From Motiliproteus sp965230735 (GTDB taxonomy: Bacteria > Pseudomonadota > Gammaproteobacteria > Pseudomonadales > Balneatricaceae), in assembly GCF_965230735.1 (NCBI RefSeq), contig NZ_OZ246016.1, forward strand, positions 2,542,001-2,606,000: DNA of 64,000 nt, in the 5' to 3' direction. Shown here one piece after another: positions 26,303 through 36,343 of this stretch. The first letter of the stretch is position 1; each line of letters begins with the position of its first letter. Position numbers and translations under genes: made by a program. The notes below the pieces were generated by a model. That model was not told the DNA's origin, did not search any database, and worked only from the letters and a program-made list of their open reading frames with translations.

Positions 26303-26881
26303 TCAGGGGACGGCAATCCCTTGGCGCTGCAGCATCGCCACCAGGCGTATCAGCGGTAGCCCGATCAGGCTGTTGGGGTCATCCCCTTCGAGCTTTTCAA
26401 ACAGGCTGATACCGTAGCCCTCGGACTTGAAGCTGCCGGCGCATTGATAGGGCTTTTCCGTTGTCAGATAGCGTTCAATCTGTTCGTCACACAGCTTCCG
26501 GAAATGAACCTTAAAAGGCTCGCAGATCGTCTGCTGCTCCCCAGTGCTGCTGTTGTAGAGGCAAAGCCCGGTGAAGAAGGTCAGGCTTCTGCCACTACTG
26601 TTTCTGAGCTGTTGTACGGCATTTTGGTGAGTGAGCGGCTTGCCGATAATCTGCCCGTCGAGGGTGGCAACCTGGTCTGAGCCGATGATTAGTGCATCGC
26701 CGTGGTTGTCAGCAACAGCCCTGGCTTTGGCTTGGGCCAAACGCTGGACCAACGCCTCGGCGGTTTCGTTTTCGAACGCTGTTTCATCCGTATCGGGGGC
26801 GTCGCAGACAAAGGGGAGCTGCAGCTTTTCCAGCAGCTGACGGCGGAAAACGGACGTAGAAGCGAGTACCAGCTGGGTCAT
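26303..26881 (-). CDS. Maf-family nucleotide pyrophosphatase, YceF (m7GTP) subgroup
   Basis: Maf enzymes hydrolyse non-canonical nucleoside triphosphates; the YceF subgroup prefers 7-methyl-GTP. The 192-residue protein has the N-terminal LASTSVFRRQLLEKLQLPF, the acidic DTDE segment, LIIGSDQVATLDGQIIGKPL and the C-terminal GDDPNSLIGLPL. It is on the opposite strand to its neighbours but keeps the sppA-maf-yceD position found in Pseudomonas. It is divergent from yceD. Confidence 0.92.
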   Translation of the reverse strand: MTQLVLASTSVFRRQLLEKLQLPFVCDAPDTDETAFENETAEALVQRLAQAKARAVADNHGDALIIGSDQVATLDGQIIGKPLTHQNAVQQLRNSSGRSLTFFTGLCLYNSSTGEQQTICEPFKVHFRKLCDEQIERYLTTEKPYQCAGSFKSEGYGISLFEKLEGDDPNSLIGLPLIRLVAMLQRQGIAVP

Positions 26882-26986
26882 TTATACTGTTCCTGTGAAT
26901 CGAGCGTCTTGAAGGGCGCTTATAATAGCCTTTTTTAGTCAGACTCTCTTTACACCGCGTTCCCGTATCCCTATTATGGCGCGCTT

Positions 26987-27505
26987 ATGTCGAAGGCCCC
27001 ATTACCGACCTCAATCGATACACGCCGAGCAGCCGAGCAGGGCCGCCTTATTGAAGGCACCGTGAAGCTGGAAAAACTGTCTCGTTTGGGGAGCTATCTG
27101 GTCGATAGCGAAGGCGAAGTTACTGTAGATCTGACCTTTGGGATGGATGAAGAACGCATCCGTTTCGTACAGGGCAGGGCAGTAGCCAGCGTCAAGATGA
27201 CTTGCCAACGTTGTTTGGAGCCGGTGACGCTAGAGCTTGAAGCCGAGATGAACATGGGCATCGTCGCCGATGATGAAGCCGCCAAGCAGCTTCCTCGTTA
27301 CTACGATCCTTATATCGTCGAAGGGCCCAGGCAGGATCTGCATCAGCTGATTGAAGAAGAGCTGATACTGACGCTGCCGCTGATCCCTCAGCATCAGGAC
27401 TGCGTCGTGAAGACGGAATACGGCCAGGCGCCGGAGCCGTCCGAAGGCAACGACGAGGCAAACCCGTTTAACGTACTGGCCCAATTAAAGGCCAAAAAAC
27501 ACTAG
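26987..27505 (+). CDS. yceD: YceD family protein (DUF177), 23S rRNA accumulation protein
   Basis: YceD is a small zinc-ribbon-like protein linked to large-subunit rRNA processing and nearly always encoded before rpmF. The 172-residue product has the core MTCQRCLEPVTLELEAEMNMGIV and the acidic C-terminal half VEGPRQDLHQLIEEELILTLPLIPQH. The second Cys pair is reduced to a single C (HQDCVVKTE) and followed by an alanine/asparagine tail ending FNVLAQLKAKK. It lies 16 bases before rpmF. Confidence 0.92.
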   Translation: MSKAPLPTSIDTRRAAEQGRLIEGTVKLEKLSRLGSYLVDSEGEVTVDLTFGMDEERIRFVQGRAVASVKMTCQRCLEPVTLELEAEMNMGIVADDEAAKQLPRYYDPYIVEGPRQDLHQLIEEELILTLPLIPQHQDCVVKTEYGQAPEPSEGNDEANPFNVLAQLKAKKH

Positions 27506-27521
27506 TTAGGAGCTGCTCAGC

Positions 27522-27701
27522 ATGGCTGTTCAAAAGAGTAAAGTTACCCGTTCACGTCGTGGTCAGCGTCGTTCACACGATGCCCTGACTGCCGCCCCTC
27601 TGTCCCAGGACAGCACCACCGGTGAAGTTCATCGTCGTCACCACGTGACTGCCGATGGTTTCTACCGTGGTCGTCAGGTAGTTGCTAAAGACGCCGAATA
27701 A
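27522..27701 (+). CDS. rpmF: 50S ribosomal protein bL32
   Basis: This structural protein of the large ribosomal subunit is 59 residues. It begins MAVQKSKVTRSRRGQRRSHD, the family signature, and ends VAKDAE. The zinc-binding cysteines of some L32 versions are absent, as in E. coli. TTAGGAG lies ten bases upstream of the ATG. It sits between yceD and plsX, with plsX starting three bases after its stop. Confidence 0.96.
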   Translation: MAVQKSKVTRSRRGQRRSHDALTAAPLSQDSTTGEVHRRHHVTADGFYRGRQVVAKDAE

Positions 27702-27704
27702 GCA

Positions 27705-28706
27705 TTGGTCACGCGCTGCACCCTTGCAGTCGATGTGATGAGCGGGGACTTAGGTCCCCGCGTTGCTGTTCCTGCTGTCTGTCGTTTTGCTGAACAGCAT
27801 CCCGATACCGAGCTGCTTTTGATCGGTGATCCATCCCGGATCAACCCCCTCCTTACTCAATCAACCCCCCGTGTCAGTGTCTTGGCGGCCGAAAGTGTCG
27901 TGGAGATGACCGACAAGCCTTCGTTCGCGCTGCGTAAGCGTAAAGACTCCTCTATGTACCTTGCGGTTCAGCTGGTGGCTGAGGGTAAGGCCGATGCCTG
28001 TGTCAGTGCCGGTAATACGGGGGCGTTGATGGCGATGGGTCACTATCTGCTGCATATGCATCCCGGTATCGACCGTCCGGCGATCGCCACCGCGATACCA
28101 ACCCAGAACGGACATTGCTATATGTTGGATCTCGGGGCCAACGTGGACTGCAGCGCCGAGCATCTGTTTCAGTTTGCCTTGATGGGCTCCGCCCTGTCCG
28201 AGGCGGTTGATCAGCTCGAACAGCCAAGGGTATCGCTGCTTAATGTCGGCCAGGAGGAGATCAAGGGTAATGAGCAGGTAAAGCTGGCATCCCGACTGAT
28301 ACGTGAGCATTCATCGCTTAACTATATCGGCTATATCGAAGGTAACGATATCTATAGCGGTAAAGCGGATGTGGTGGTCTGTGATGGCTTTGTGGGCAAT
28401 GTGGCGCTCAAAAGCAGCGAAGGCCTGGCCCGGTTTATCACCCGTGAGCTGTTGCAGTCCTTTGATGCCGGCTGGTATCAGCGATTGGTTGGCCTGTTGG
28501 CAAGGCCGTTATTGGAGCGATTGAAACGCCAGCTAGATCCTTCGAGACGAAATGGTGCGTCTCTGCTGGGATTGCAGGGAATTGTGGTCAAAAGCCACGG
28601 TTCAGCCAATGAGGAGTGTTTCGGTCACGCGATCGCTCAAGCGCGCGCAGAAGTGATTCGCGATGTGCCCGGGTTGATTAACGAAAAGCTGAGTCGGATG
28701 CTCTAG
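27705..28706 (+). CDS. plsX: Phosphate acyltransferase PlsX
   Basis: PlsX makes acyl-phosphate from acyl-ACP for PlsY, starting phospholipid synthesis. The 333-residue protein begins at TTG 27705 (VTRCTLAVDVMSGDLGPRVA). It is aligned with the E. coli N-terminus and only three bases after rpmF, suggesting coupling. Typical blocks are ADACVSAGNTGALMAMG, GHCYMLDLGANVDCSAEHL, GYIEGNDIYSGKADVVVCDG and KSHGSANEECFGHAI. Unlike E. coli, no fabH follows; fabD is next, as in Pseudomonas. Confidence 0.95.
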   Translation: MVTRCTLAVDVMSGDLGPRVAVPAVCRFAEQHPDTELLLIGDPSRINPLLTQSTPRVSVLAAESVVEMTDKPSFALRKRKDSSMYLAVQLVAEGKADACVSAGNTGALMAMGHYLLHMHPGIDRPAIATAIPTQNGHCYMLDLGANVDCSAEHLFQFALMGSALSEAVDQLEQPRVSLLNVGQEEIKGNEQVKLASRLIREHSSLNYIGYIEGNDIYSGKADVVVCDGFVGNVALKSSEGLARFITRELLQSFDAGWYQRLVGLLARPLLERLKRQLDPSRRNGASLLGLQGIVVKSHGSANEECFGHAIAQARAEVIRDVPGLINEKLSRML

Positions 28707-28831
28707 CTTTTTCGTTCAAATGTATCGATTTACCCTGCGTCCAGACGTTTTTTCATGGCCCGATTCGGGTACTATGGGCGCTTGATTAAACGGCGAGACA
28801 GCCGTCAGTTCTAAGACACACAGAGGACAAC

Positions 28832-29764
28832 ATGAATCAAACCTTAGCTTTTGTCTTTCCGGGGCAGGGCTCACAGCATCTGGGCATGCTTGCCGAACTT
28901 GCTGCTCAGAATCCGATCGTGGAGCAGACCTTTGCTGAAGCCTCCGATGCGCTCGGCTACGATCTGTGGAATCTGACCCAGGACGGGCCGGAAGCGGATC
29001 TGAACAGCACGGATAAAACCCAGCCGGCACTGTTGGCCGCCGGTGTGGCTTTGTGGCGTGTTTGGCAGCAAAGCGGTGGCGAACAACCGGCGCAGCTGGC
29101 CGGTCACAGCCTGGGCGAATACACCGCGCTGGTTTGCGCTGGAGTGATGACGCTGGCCCAGGGTGTCAAGTTGGTCGAAAAGCGTGGTCAGTTGATGCAG
29201 GCGGCGGTTCCTGCCGGACAGGGCGCTATGGCGGCTGTGCTGGGGCTGGAGAACGCGGCGATCGAACAAGCATGCCAGGATGCCGCTGCCGGTGAAGTAG
29301 TTTCTGCGGTTAACTACAACTCGCCGGGCCAGGTGGTTATTGCCGGTCAGGCCAGTGCCGTCGCCCGCGCTGTCGAAGCCTGCAAAGCTGCGGGTGCCAA
29401 ACGTGCGGTTGAGCTTCCGGTCAGCGTCCCTTCCCATTGTGCGCTGATGAAGCCGGCTGCAGAGCAGCTGGCGGTTGAGCTGGACAATATCGAGCTTCAG
29501 ACCCCGCAGATTCCGGTGGTGCAGAACGTCGATGCCAAGGTGGCGGGCAGCGTTGAGCAGATTAAACAGAATCTGGTGGCGCAGCTCTACAGCCCTGTTC
29601 TGTGGACCGATAGCGTTCAGGCGATGGCGTCAGACGGAGCTGAAACACTGCTTGAGTGCGGTCCCGGTAAGGTGCTTTCCGGCCTGAATAAGCGAATTCA
29701 ACGCAGCCTCAATGTCGCTGCTATTAATGATCCTGCCGGTCTGGAGAAGGCGCTGGGCGCCTGA
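28832..29764 (+). CDS. fabD: Malonyl-CoA:ACP transacylase
   Basis: FabD loads malonyl groups onto ACP. The 310-residue protein starts MNQTLAFVFPGQGSQHLGML and has the nucleophile S93 in AGHSLGEYTALVCAG. The catalytic His is in VSVPSHCALMKPA near residue 202, and the conserved Gln in FPGQGSQ. AGAGGAC lies upstream of the ATG. It is the first of the four fatty-acid genes fabD-fabG-acpP-fabF. Confidence 0.97.
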   Translation: MNQTLAFVFPGQGSQHLGMLAELAAQNPIVEQTFAEASDALGYDLWNLTQDGPEADLNSTDKTQPALLAAGVALWRVWQQSGGEQPAQLAGHSLGEYTALVCAGVMTLAQGVKLVEKRGQLMQAAVPAGQGAMAAVLGLENAAIEQACQDAAAGEVVSAVNYNSPGQVVIAGQASAVARAVEACKAAGAKRAVELPVSVPSHCALMKPAAEQLAVELDNIELQTPQIPVVQNVDAKVAGSVEQIKQNLVAQLYSPVLWTDSVQAMASDGAETLLECGPGKVLSGLNKRIQRSLNVAAINDPAGLEKALGA

Positions 29765-29799
29765 TTTGGATCTGTTCGTCCGAAATAACGGAGTAACAA

Positions 29800-30543
29800 A
29801 TGAGTATTGAAGCAAAGGTTGCCCTGGTTACCGGTGCAACCCGGGGAATCGGCAAGGCGATTGCGACTGAACTTGGTCGTCAGGGAGCGGTTGTCATAGG
29901 TACGGCCACCAGCGAAAAAGGCGCAGAGTCTATCTCGGCTTATCTGCAGGAGCAGGGCGTCAAGGGCACCGGCATGATGCTGGACGTGGCGTCACAGGAA
30001 TCTGTCGACCAGGTGCTGGCAGCGATTCAGGAGCAGTTTGGTGCGGTTACCATCCTGGTCAACAACGCTGGCATCACCCGTGACAACATCCTGATGCGGA
30101 TGAAGGCGGACGAGTGGGATAGCGTATTGAACACCAACCTGACCTCTATCTATCGGGTAGCCAAGGGCTGTCTGCGCGGCATGTCCAAGGCTCGCTGGGG
30201 TCGGATCATCAATGTCAGCTCGGTGGTTGCCTCTATGGGTAACGCCGGTCAGAGCAACTATGCCGCGGCCAAAGCCGGCATCGAAGGCTTTAGCCGGGCG
30301 CTGGCACGTGAAGTGGCTTCCCGAAATATCACCGTGAATTCGGTTGCGCCGGGCTTTATCGCTACCGATATGACCGATGCGCTGGCCGACGAGCATAAAG
30401 AGATGCTCAAGAGCCAGATTCCGCTGAATCGACTGGGTAGTCCGGAAGATGTGGCTGCGGTTGTTGGCTTCCTGGCCAGCGAGGCTGGAGGCTATGTGAC
30501 CGGTGATACCATCCATGTAAATGGCGGCATGTATATGAGCTGA
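29800..30543 (+). CDS. fabG: 3-oxoacyl-ACP reductase FabG
   Basis: FabG is the NADPH-dependent ketoreductase of fatty-acid elongation. The 247-residue short-chain dehydrogenase has the nucleotide motif TGATRGIGKAIA (11-22), the NNAGITRDN block at 88-96 and the catalytic S141, Y154 and K158 (SNYAAAKAG). The C-terminus ends GDTIHVNGGMYM, typical of FabG. It follows fabD by 35 bases with a GGAGTAAC Shine-Dalgarno. Confidence 0.97.
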   Translation: MSIEAKVALVTGATRGIGKAIATELGRQGAVVIGTATSEKGAESISAYLQEQGVKGTGMMLDVASQESVDQVLAAIQEQFGAVTILVNNAGITRDNILMRMKADEWDSVLNTNLTSIYRVAKGCLRGMSKARWGRIINVSSVVASMGNAGQSNYAAAKAGIEGFSRALAREVASRNITVNSVAPGFIATDMTDALADEHKEMLKSQIPLNRLGSPEDVAAVVGFLASEAGGYVTGDTIHVNGGMYMS

Positions 30544-30718
30544 TCCGGAGATAGCTATTTATCCGGGTTGGGAATTGTTTTTTTGCCGAATTTGTTGATA
30601 ATGTCACCCTTCATCCAGCCACAAGGCGGAAGGTGACCTATTTCGCCGGCAGTGTTGAAATATCAGAATTTTTTTATAACATTGCCGGATAAATTGTTCA
30701 TAACAAGTAGGAAACATT

Positions 30719-30952
30719 ATGAGTACTATTGAAGAGCGCGTAAAAAAGATTGTTGCTGAGCAACTGGGCGTAAAGGAAGAAGAAGTAACTAGCGAAGCCT
30801 CTTTTGTTGAAGATCTGGGCGCTGACTCTCTCGACACCGTTGAGCTTGTTATGGCTCTGGAAGAGGAATTCGAAACCGAAATTCCTGACGAAGAAGCCGA
30901 AAAAATCACGACTGTTAAGCTGGCTATCGAGTACGTCGAAGCTAACCAATAA
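30719..30952 (+). CDS. acpP: Acyl carrier protein
   Basis: ACP carries growing acyl chains on a phosphopantetheine arm. The 77-residue acidic protein has the attachment serine S37 in EDLGADSLDTVELVMALEE. Its sequence is nearly that of other gammaproteobacterial AcpP. A 175-base AT-richer gap upstream (with GATAAT at 30597-30602) suggests its own promoter. A strong terminator follows, which would make acpP much more abundant than fabF. Confidence 0.98.
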   Translation: MSTIEERVKKIVAEQLGVKEEEVTSEASFVEDLGADSLDTVELVMALEEEFETEIPDEEAEKITTVKLAIEYVEANQ

Positions 30953-30974
30953 TAGCTTAACAAGCGTTCCCAAG

Positions 30975-31010
30975 AAGCCGCTGCTATGGTCTGCATAGAG
31001 CGGCTTTTTA
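30975..31010 (+). terminator. Rho-independent terminator after acpP
   Basis: AAGCCGCT pairs with AGCGGCTT, and an inner CTATG/CATAG stem extends it around a single bulged G. TTTTATTT follows. It lies in the acpP-fabF gap and is probably partly read through to reach fabF. Confidence 0.85.
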
Positions 31011-31042
31011 TTTGCTGAAAAGAAAAACAAAGGGAGATGCAG

Positions 31043-32284
<1,242 letters not shown>

Positions 32285-32295
32285 CCTTGAATCCC

Positions 32296-32311
32296 GGCCC
32301 CGATCGGGGCC
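32296..32311 (+). terminator. GC-rich palindromic hairpin between fabF and pabC
   Basis: GGCCCC, loop GATC and GGGGCC form a perfect 16-base palindrome eleven bases after the fabF stop. There is no T run, so it may be an attenuating or mRNA-protecting hairpin rather than a full terminator. Confidence 0.35.
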
Positions 32312-32332
32312 TTCCGATCCGATCAGGCTGCC

Positions 32333-33166
32333 GTGCCTATGCTTGAGTGCTTGGTGAACGGCCAGCCTGGTGTGTCTGTTGCGGTTACCGACCGTGGTTT
32401 CAGCTACGGTGACGGCCTGTTTGAAACACTGCGTTTCGACGCCGGGCGGCCATTGTTGCTTGAGCGCCACCTCCAACGCCTCCAGCACGGTCTGGAGCGC
32501 TTATTGATTCCTGCCGACGGATTACTGGATCTGCTTCGTGATGAACTGGCCATGCTCTGCCGGCCCCATCCCGGTGGGTTGCTGAAAATTCTGGTTACCC
32601 GCGGTGAAGGTGGTCGTGGATACTGGGGCAAAGTCGACCGGGGACCGACGCGAGTCGTCCAGCGCTTTGCCTCACCGGACTACCCTCGCCAATGGTTTGA
32701 GCAGGGGGTTGAGCTGTTTCCTTGTCAGACCCGCCTGGGCTTGAACCCTCGGTTGGCCGGGATAAAGCACTTGAATCGACTCGAACAGATTCTTGCCCGT
32801 AGCGAGTGGCAGGACCAGTACCCCGAAGGAGTCGTGTGTGACCTTGAGGGCTATGTGGTCGAAGGTACCATGAGTAATCTTTTCATGGTGAAGAATGGCG
32901 CGCTCTATACCCCTAAGCTGGACCGTTGCGGGGTTGCCGGGGTGGTTCGCGCGGTGATTATCGACTCGGCCAACAAAGCCGGCATCGATTGCCATGAAAC
33001 CCGTATCCGCCAGGATCAACTAGCCCAGGCTGATGCGCTCTTTATGACCAATACCGGGTTTGGCGTGCTGCCCGTCAAGCGCCTCGGCGAACAGAACTAC
33101 CCGTCACACCCATATACTGCCATGGCCCGCGAGTGGCTGGAGGAGGCTCGTCGGTGCGAGTGCTGA
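32333..33166 (+). CDS. pabC: Aminodeoxychorismate lyase
   Basis: PabC splits 4-amino-4-deoxychorismate into p-aminobenzoate and pyruvate for folate synthesis, using PLP. The 277-residue fold-IV PLP protein has VTDRGFSYGDGLFETLRF near the N-terminus, the lysine in LAGIKHLNRLEQILAR, and VVEGTMSNLFMVKNGALYTP. The GTG at 32333 is used; ATG 32339 is an alternative with worse ribosome-binding spacing. Its end overlaps the mltG start by 13 bases. pabC-mltG-tmk-holB is conserved. Confidence 0.93.
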   Translation: MPMLECLVNGQPGVSVAVTDRGFSYGDGLFETLRFDAGRPLLLERHLQRLQHGLERLLIPADGLLDLLRDELAMLCRPHPGGLLKILVTRGEGGRGYWGKVDRGPTRVVQRFASPDYPRQWFEQGVELFPCQTRLGLNPRLAGIKHLNRLEQILARSEWQDQYPEGVVCDLEGYVVEGTMSNLFMVKNGALYTPKLDRCGVAGVVRAVIIDSANKAGIDCHETRIRQDQLAQADALFMTNTGFGVLPVKRLGEQNYPSHPYTAMAREWLEEARRCEC

Positions 33167-34218
33167 AAATTCTTTCCCTTGGCATTGCGTTCATCGCCCT
33201 GGTCGTTGCGATCGCTGCCTATGTCGGTAGCCATAAGGTCACCAGCCTGGCCCAGCAGCCGCTCAAACTGACCGAGTCGACCAGCCTGATGGTCGAGCCG
33301 GGAACCTCGTTTAACCATCTGCTCGAGCAGCTGACCAAGCAACAGCTGATCGATGAGCCGTTACTGTTTAAGCTCCATGCGCGCCAGCAAAATCTGGCCC
33401 ACAAAATCAAGGCAGGGGAGTACCTGCTCGAGCCCGGCCTGACCCACGATGGCCTGTTGCAACTACTGGTCCAGGGTAAGGTACGGAGTTATCAGGTCAC
33501 CTTTGTCGAAGGACAGCGGGTCAGCGACTATATCGCCAGGTTGCAGTCGCACCCGCAGATCGAAAAAACACTCGAGTACGATGACCCTCAACAGTTGGCC
33601 AAGCAGTTGAAGATTGAAGGCAGCGCCGAAGGCTGGATCTATCCGGACACTTATCAGTTCACCCGGGGTACAACGGATCTGGCGTTGCTGAAGCGGGCCC
33701 ACCAGCGGATGCAGCAGGTGTTGGAACAGGAGTGGGCTTCTAAGCAGCCGAATTTGCCGATCTCATCTGCCTATGAAGCGCTGATTCTGGCCTCTATCGT
33801 GGAGAAGGAGACTGGTGCTGCCTTCGAGCGTCCTGAGATCGCCGGTGTGTTCACCAGGCGTCTGAACAAGGGCATGCGGCTTCAAACCGATCCGACTGTC
33901 ATCTATGGCATGGGAGATCGGTATAAGGGCAATATCACCCGTGCTGACTTGAAGCGTAAAACTCCTTACAACACCTATGTGATCAAAGGCTTGCCGCCGA
34001 CACCGATCGCCAATCCGGGACGCGAAGCGATTAATGCGGCGCTTAATCCCGCCTCGGGTAAGAGTCTCTACTTCGTGGCCAAAGGCGATGGAACCCATCA
34101 GTTTTCGGCGACCCTGGCCGAGCATAATAAAGCGGTGTACAAATATCAGCGGCGTGGACGGCGTAGCGATTATCGCTCTTCGCCGCCGCCATCTTCAGCA
34201 AACAATGGTAATGGCTGA
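33154..34218 (+). CDS. mltG: Endolytic murein transglycosylase MltG
   Basis: MltG is an inner-membrane YceG-like lytic transglycosylase that cuts nascent peptidoglycan strands and sets their length. The GTG at 33154 has AGGAGG seven bases upstream, inside the end of pabC, giving a 354-residue protein. One N-terminal membrane helix (VLKILSLGIAFIALVVAIAAYVG) is followed by a LysM-like region and the catalytic core LILASIVEKETGAAFERP with the active glutamate. LQTDPTVIYGMG and TPYNTYVIKGLPPTPIANPG follow, all typical. The tail is basic and Ser/Pro-rich. Confidence 0.95.
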   Translation: MRVLKILSLGIAFIALVVAIAAYVGSHKVTSLAQQPLKLTESTSLMVEPGTSFNHLLEQLTKQQLIDEPLLFKLHARQQNLAHKIKAGEYLLEPGLTHDGLLQLLVQGKVRSYQVTFVEGQRVSDYIARLQSHPQIEKTLEYDDPQQLAKQLKIEGSAEGWIYPDTYQFTRGTTDLALLKRAHQRMQQVLEQEWASKQPNLPISSAYEALILASIVEKETGAAFERPEIAGVFTRRLNKGMRLQTDPTVIYGMGDRYKGNITRADLKRKTPYNTYVIKGLPPTPIANPGREAINAALNPASGKSLYFVAKGDGTHQFSATLAEHNKAVYKYQRRGRRSDYRSSPPPSSANNGNG

Positions 34219-34228
34219 GAAGGTTTAA

Positions 34229-34858
34229 ATGGCGGGAAAATTTATCACGCTCGAAGGCGGTGAAGGGGTTGGTAAGAGCACCAATCTGGAACATCTTCGC
34301 AATCTGCTCGAGCGGCAGGGGATCGACTTTATCGAGACCCGCGAACCCGGTGGTACGCCGCTGGCTGAAGAGCTCCGTGAGCTGTTACTGGCCGAGCGAG
34401 CAGAACCGGTCAGCAGCGATACCGAACTGTTGTTGATGTTTGCCGCCCGTGCGCAGCATCTGGAACAGACCATTCGTCCGGCGTTGGCACGTGGGCAATG
34501 GGTGCTCTGTGATCGTTTTACCGACGCGACCTTTGCTTACCAGGGAGGCGGTCGAGGCCTGGACTGGCAGCGGATTGAAATCCTAGAAAATCTGGTTCAG
34601 GGAGAGCTTCGCCCCGACCTGACGTTGTTACTGGATGTGCCGGTGGACGTGGGTATGGCGCGGGCCAGGGGGCGCGGTGCGTTGGACCGGTTCGAGCAGG
34701 AGCAGCACAGCTTTTTCGATAAGGTCCGCGCCGCCTATCTGCGACGGGCTGAAGCCGAACCGGAAAGATTTCGTGTCATCGATGCGGGGCAGTCTCTGGT
34801 TCGGGTGCAACAGCAGATCACCGAGGTGATGTCGGAGTTTTTCCACCGTGGATGCTGA
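34229..34858 (+). CDS. tmk: Thymidylate kinase
   Basis: Tmk phosphorylates dTMP to dTDP. The 209-residue protein has the P-loop EGGEGVGKST at 8-17. The DR(E/Y) motif region is ETREPGGTPLAEELRELLL, the DRF motif is VLCDRFTDATFAYQGGGRGL, and the LID region is ARARGRGALDRFEQEQ. It overlaps holB by 11 bases and follows mltG by 10. Confidence 0.96.
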   Translation: MAGKFITLEGGEGVGKSTNLEHLRNLLERQGIDFIETREPGGTPLAEELRELLLAERAEPVSSDTELLLMFAARAQHLEQTIRPALARGQWVLCDRFTDATFAYQGGGRGLDWQRIEILENLVQGELRPDLTLLLDVPVDVGMARARGRGALDRFEQEQHSFFDKVRAAYLRRAEAEPERFRVIDAGQSLVRVQQQITEVMSEFFHRGC

Positions 34859-35861
34859 AACCGAAACTCAGTTAAGGTTACCGCTGCCCTGGCAAAAGGA
34901 GGTCTGGGGCCGGCTGCTGGATCAACACCAGCAGAATCGTTTACCCCATGCGCTGCTGTTCTGTGCATCAGCGGGAATGGGCAAGGAGCAACTGGCCATA
35001 GCGCTCGGTCAGTATCTTTTGTGTCAGCAGCCGGTTGAGGGTAATGCCTGCGGTCATTGCAAAAGCTGTTTGCTGAGTCGTCAGGGAACCCATCCTGATC
35101 TGGTCCGGATCGGTCCGGAAGATGTCGGCAAGCCGATCAAGGTCGATCAAATACGTGCGCTGGTGGAAACCATCACCCGATCAGCCCAGCAGGGCGGTTA
35201 CCGGGTTGTCGTGCTGGGCCCGGCCGAAGATATGAATGTCAACGCCGCCAACGCGCTGCTCAAAGTGCTCGAGGAGCCGGGCGACCGCACACTGTTTGCG
35301 CTCTATAGTCACCGTCCGGGACGGGTGATGGCGACGATTCGCAGCCGCTGTCAGAGCCTTTCTCTGACAACGCCGCAGATCGATTCCACCTGCGACTGGC
35401 TGCGTCAGCAACCCGGCTTCGAAGGTGATCCGCAGGAGCAACTGCGCCTGGCCGGCGGCGCACCCTTAGCCGCCTTGGCTCAGGCCAGAGAAGGGCAGGC
35501 CGAGCTGCGTAAGACCCTGTACCAGACTCTGAAACTGATCGCCATGCAGCAGCTGGGGCCCACCCAGGGTAGTGAGCAGTTGGCCAAGTTGCCATTGGGT
35601 GCGTTGCTCGAATGGTGGACGGCTTTGGTGCAGGATATCCTGCGTTACCGGTTGACTGACAACGCTGAGGGCATCAACACGCTGACGGCCCAAAAGTTGG
35701 TGATTGGCCTGAGTCGACGGGTTAATGAGCAACAGATGTTTGAATTCGCTGACAGAATACAGCAATATCGTGTAAATCTAATGAGCCGCAACAATCCCAA
35801 CGAGCGGCTGCTATTGGAAGATCTGCTGATCCGTTGGGGTAATTTGACCAATCGCCGCTGA
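34848..35861 (+). CDS. holB: DNA polymerase III subunit delta prime
   Basis: Delta prime is the stator of the clamp loader. The 337-residue protein has the AAA+ fold with a P-loop-like ASAGMGKEQLAIALGQYL and the zinc-binding cysteines in CGHCKSCLLSRQGTHPDL. ALLKVLEEPGDRTLFALYSH and RSRCQSLSL (SRC motif arginine finger) follow. The C-terminal collar domain is weakly conserved, as usual. The start overlaps tmk, and pilZ follows after 25 bases. Confidence 0.94.
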   Translation: MDAETETQLRLPLPWQKEVWGRLLDQHQQNRLPHALLFCASAGMGKEQLAIALGQYLLCQQPVEGNACGHCKSCLLSRQGTHPDLVRIGPEDVGKPIKVDQIRALVETITRSAQQGGYRVVVLGPAEDMNVNAANALLKVLEEPGDRTLFALYSHRPGRVMATIRSRCQSLSLTTPQIDSTCDWLRQQPGFEGDPQEQLRLAGGAPLAALAQAREGQAELRKTLYQTLKLIAMQQLGPTQGSEQLAKLPLGALLEWWTALVQDILRYRLTDNAEGINTLTAQKLVIGLSRRVNEQQMFEFADRIQQYRVNLMSRNNPNERLLLEDLLIRWGNLTNRR

Positions 35862-35886
35862 ACTTGTCAGCAGCACGAGAGAATCG

Positions 35887-36237
35887 ATGTCCGCCAGTCC
35901 ACGTGCCAGCCATGGGATTCTGTCCCTGACCATCAAGTCGAAAGAAGACCTGTATCGCAGCTATATGCCGTTTATCAAAAATGGTGGCCTGTTCGTTCCC
36001 ACTCCCCGTGATTACCAATTGGGCGAAGAGGTGTTCATGCTGCTGGATCTGATGGAAGAGCCGGACAAGCTACCGGTCAGTGGCAAGGTGATCTGGGTAA
36101 CCCCACGAGGGGCTCAGGGCGGCAAGCAGGCTGGCATCGGCATCCAGCTCAGCGCCGACGACAATACGTTGCTGGGTAAGATCGAGACCTACCTGGCCGG
36201 CGCCCTCGGTTCAGGCCGTTTGACCCATACCATGTAA
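35887..36237 (+). CDS. pilZ: PilZ-domain protein, type IV pilus assembly PilZ
   Basis: The founding PilZ of Pseudomonas is needed for type IV pilus assembly and does not itself bind c-di-GMP. The 116-residue protein has GILSLTIKSKEDLYRSYMPFIKNGGLFVPTPRDYQLGEEVFMLLDL and GKVIWVTPRGAQGGKQAGIGIQLS. These match that subgroup, including loss of the RxxxR c-di-GMP motif at the N-terminus. It lies in the conserved holB-pilZ-tatD order. Pilus genes are not in the window. Confidence 0.92.
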   Translation: MSASPRASHGILSLTIKSKEDLYRSYMPFIKNGGLFVPTPRDYQLGEEVFMLLDLMEEPDKLPVSGKVIWVTPRGAQGGKQAGIGIQLSADDNTLLGKIETYLAGALGSGRLTHTM

Positions 36238-36343
36238 TCCTGTCTCAGGGTGTCGACCCCGTTCCAACCCTGGCTAGCCCCGTTTATTTATCAATCACCG
36301 CTATCGCTACCCTTGCGATGCGTCCTGTTGGAAGTACCTGCTG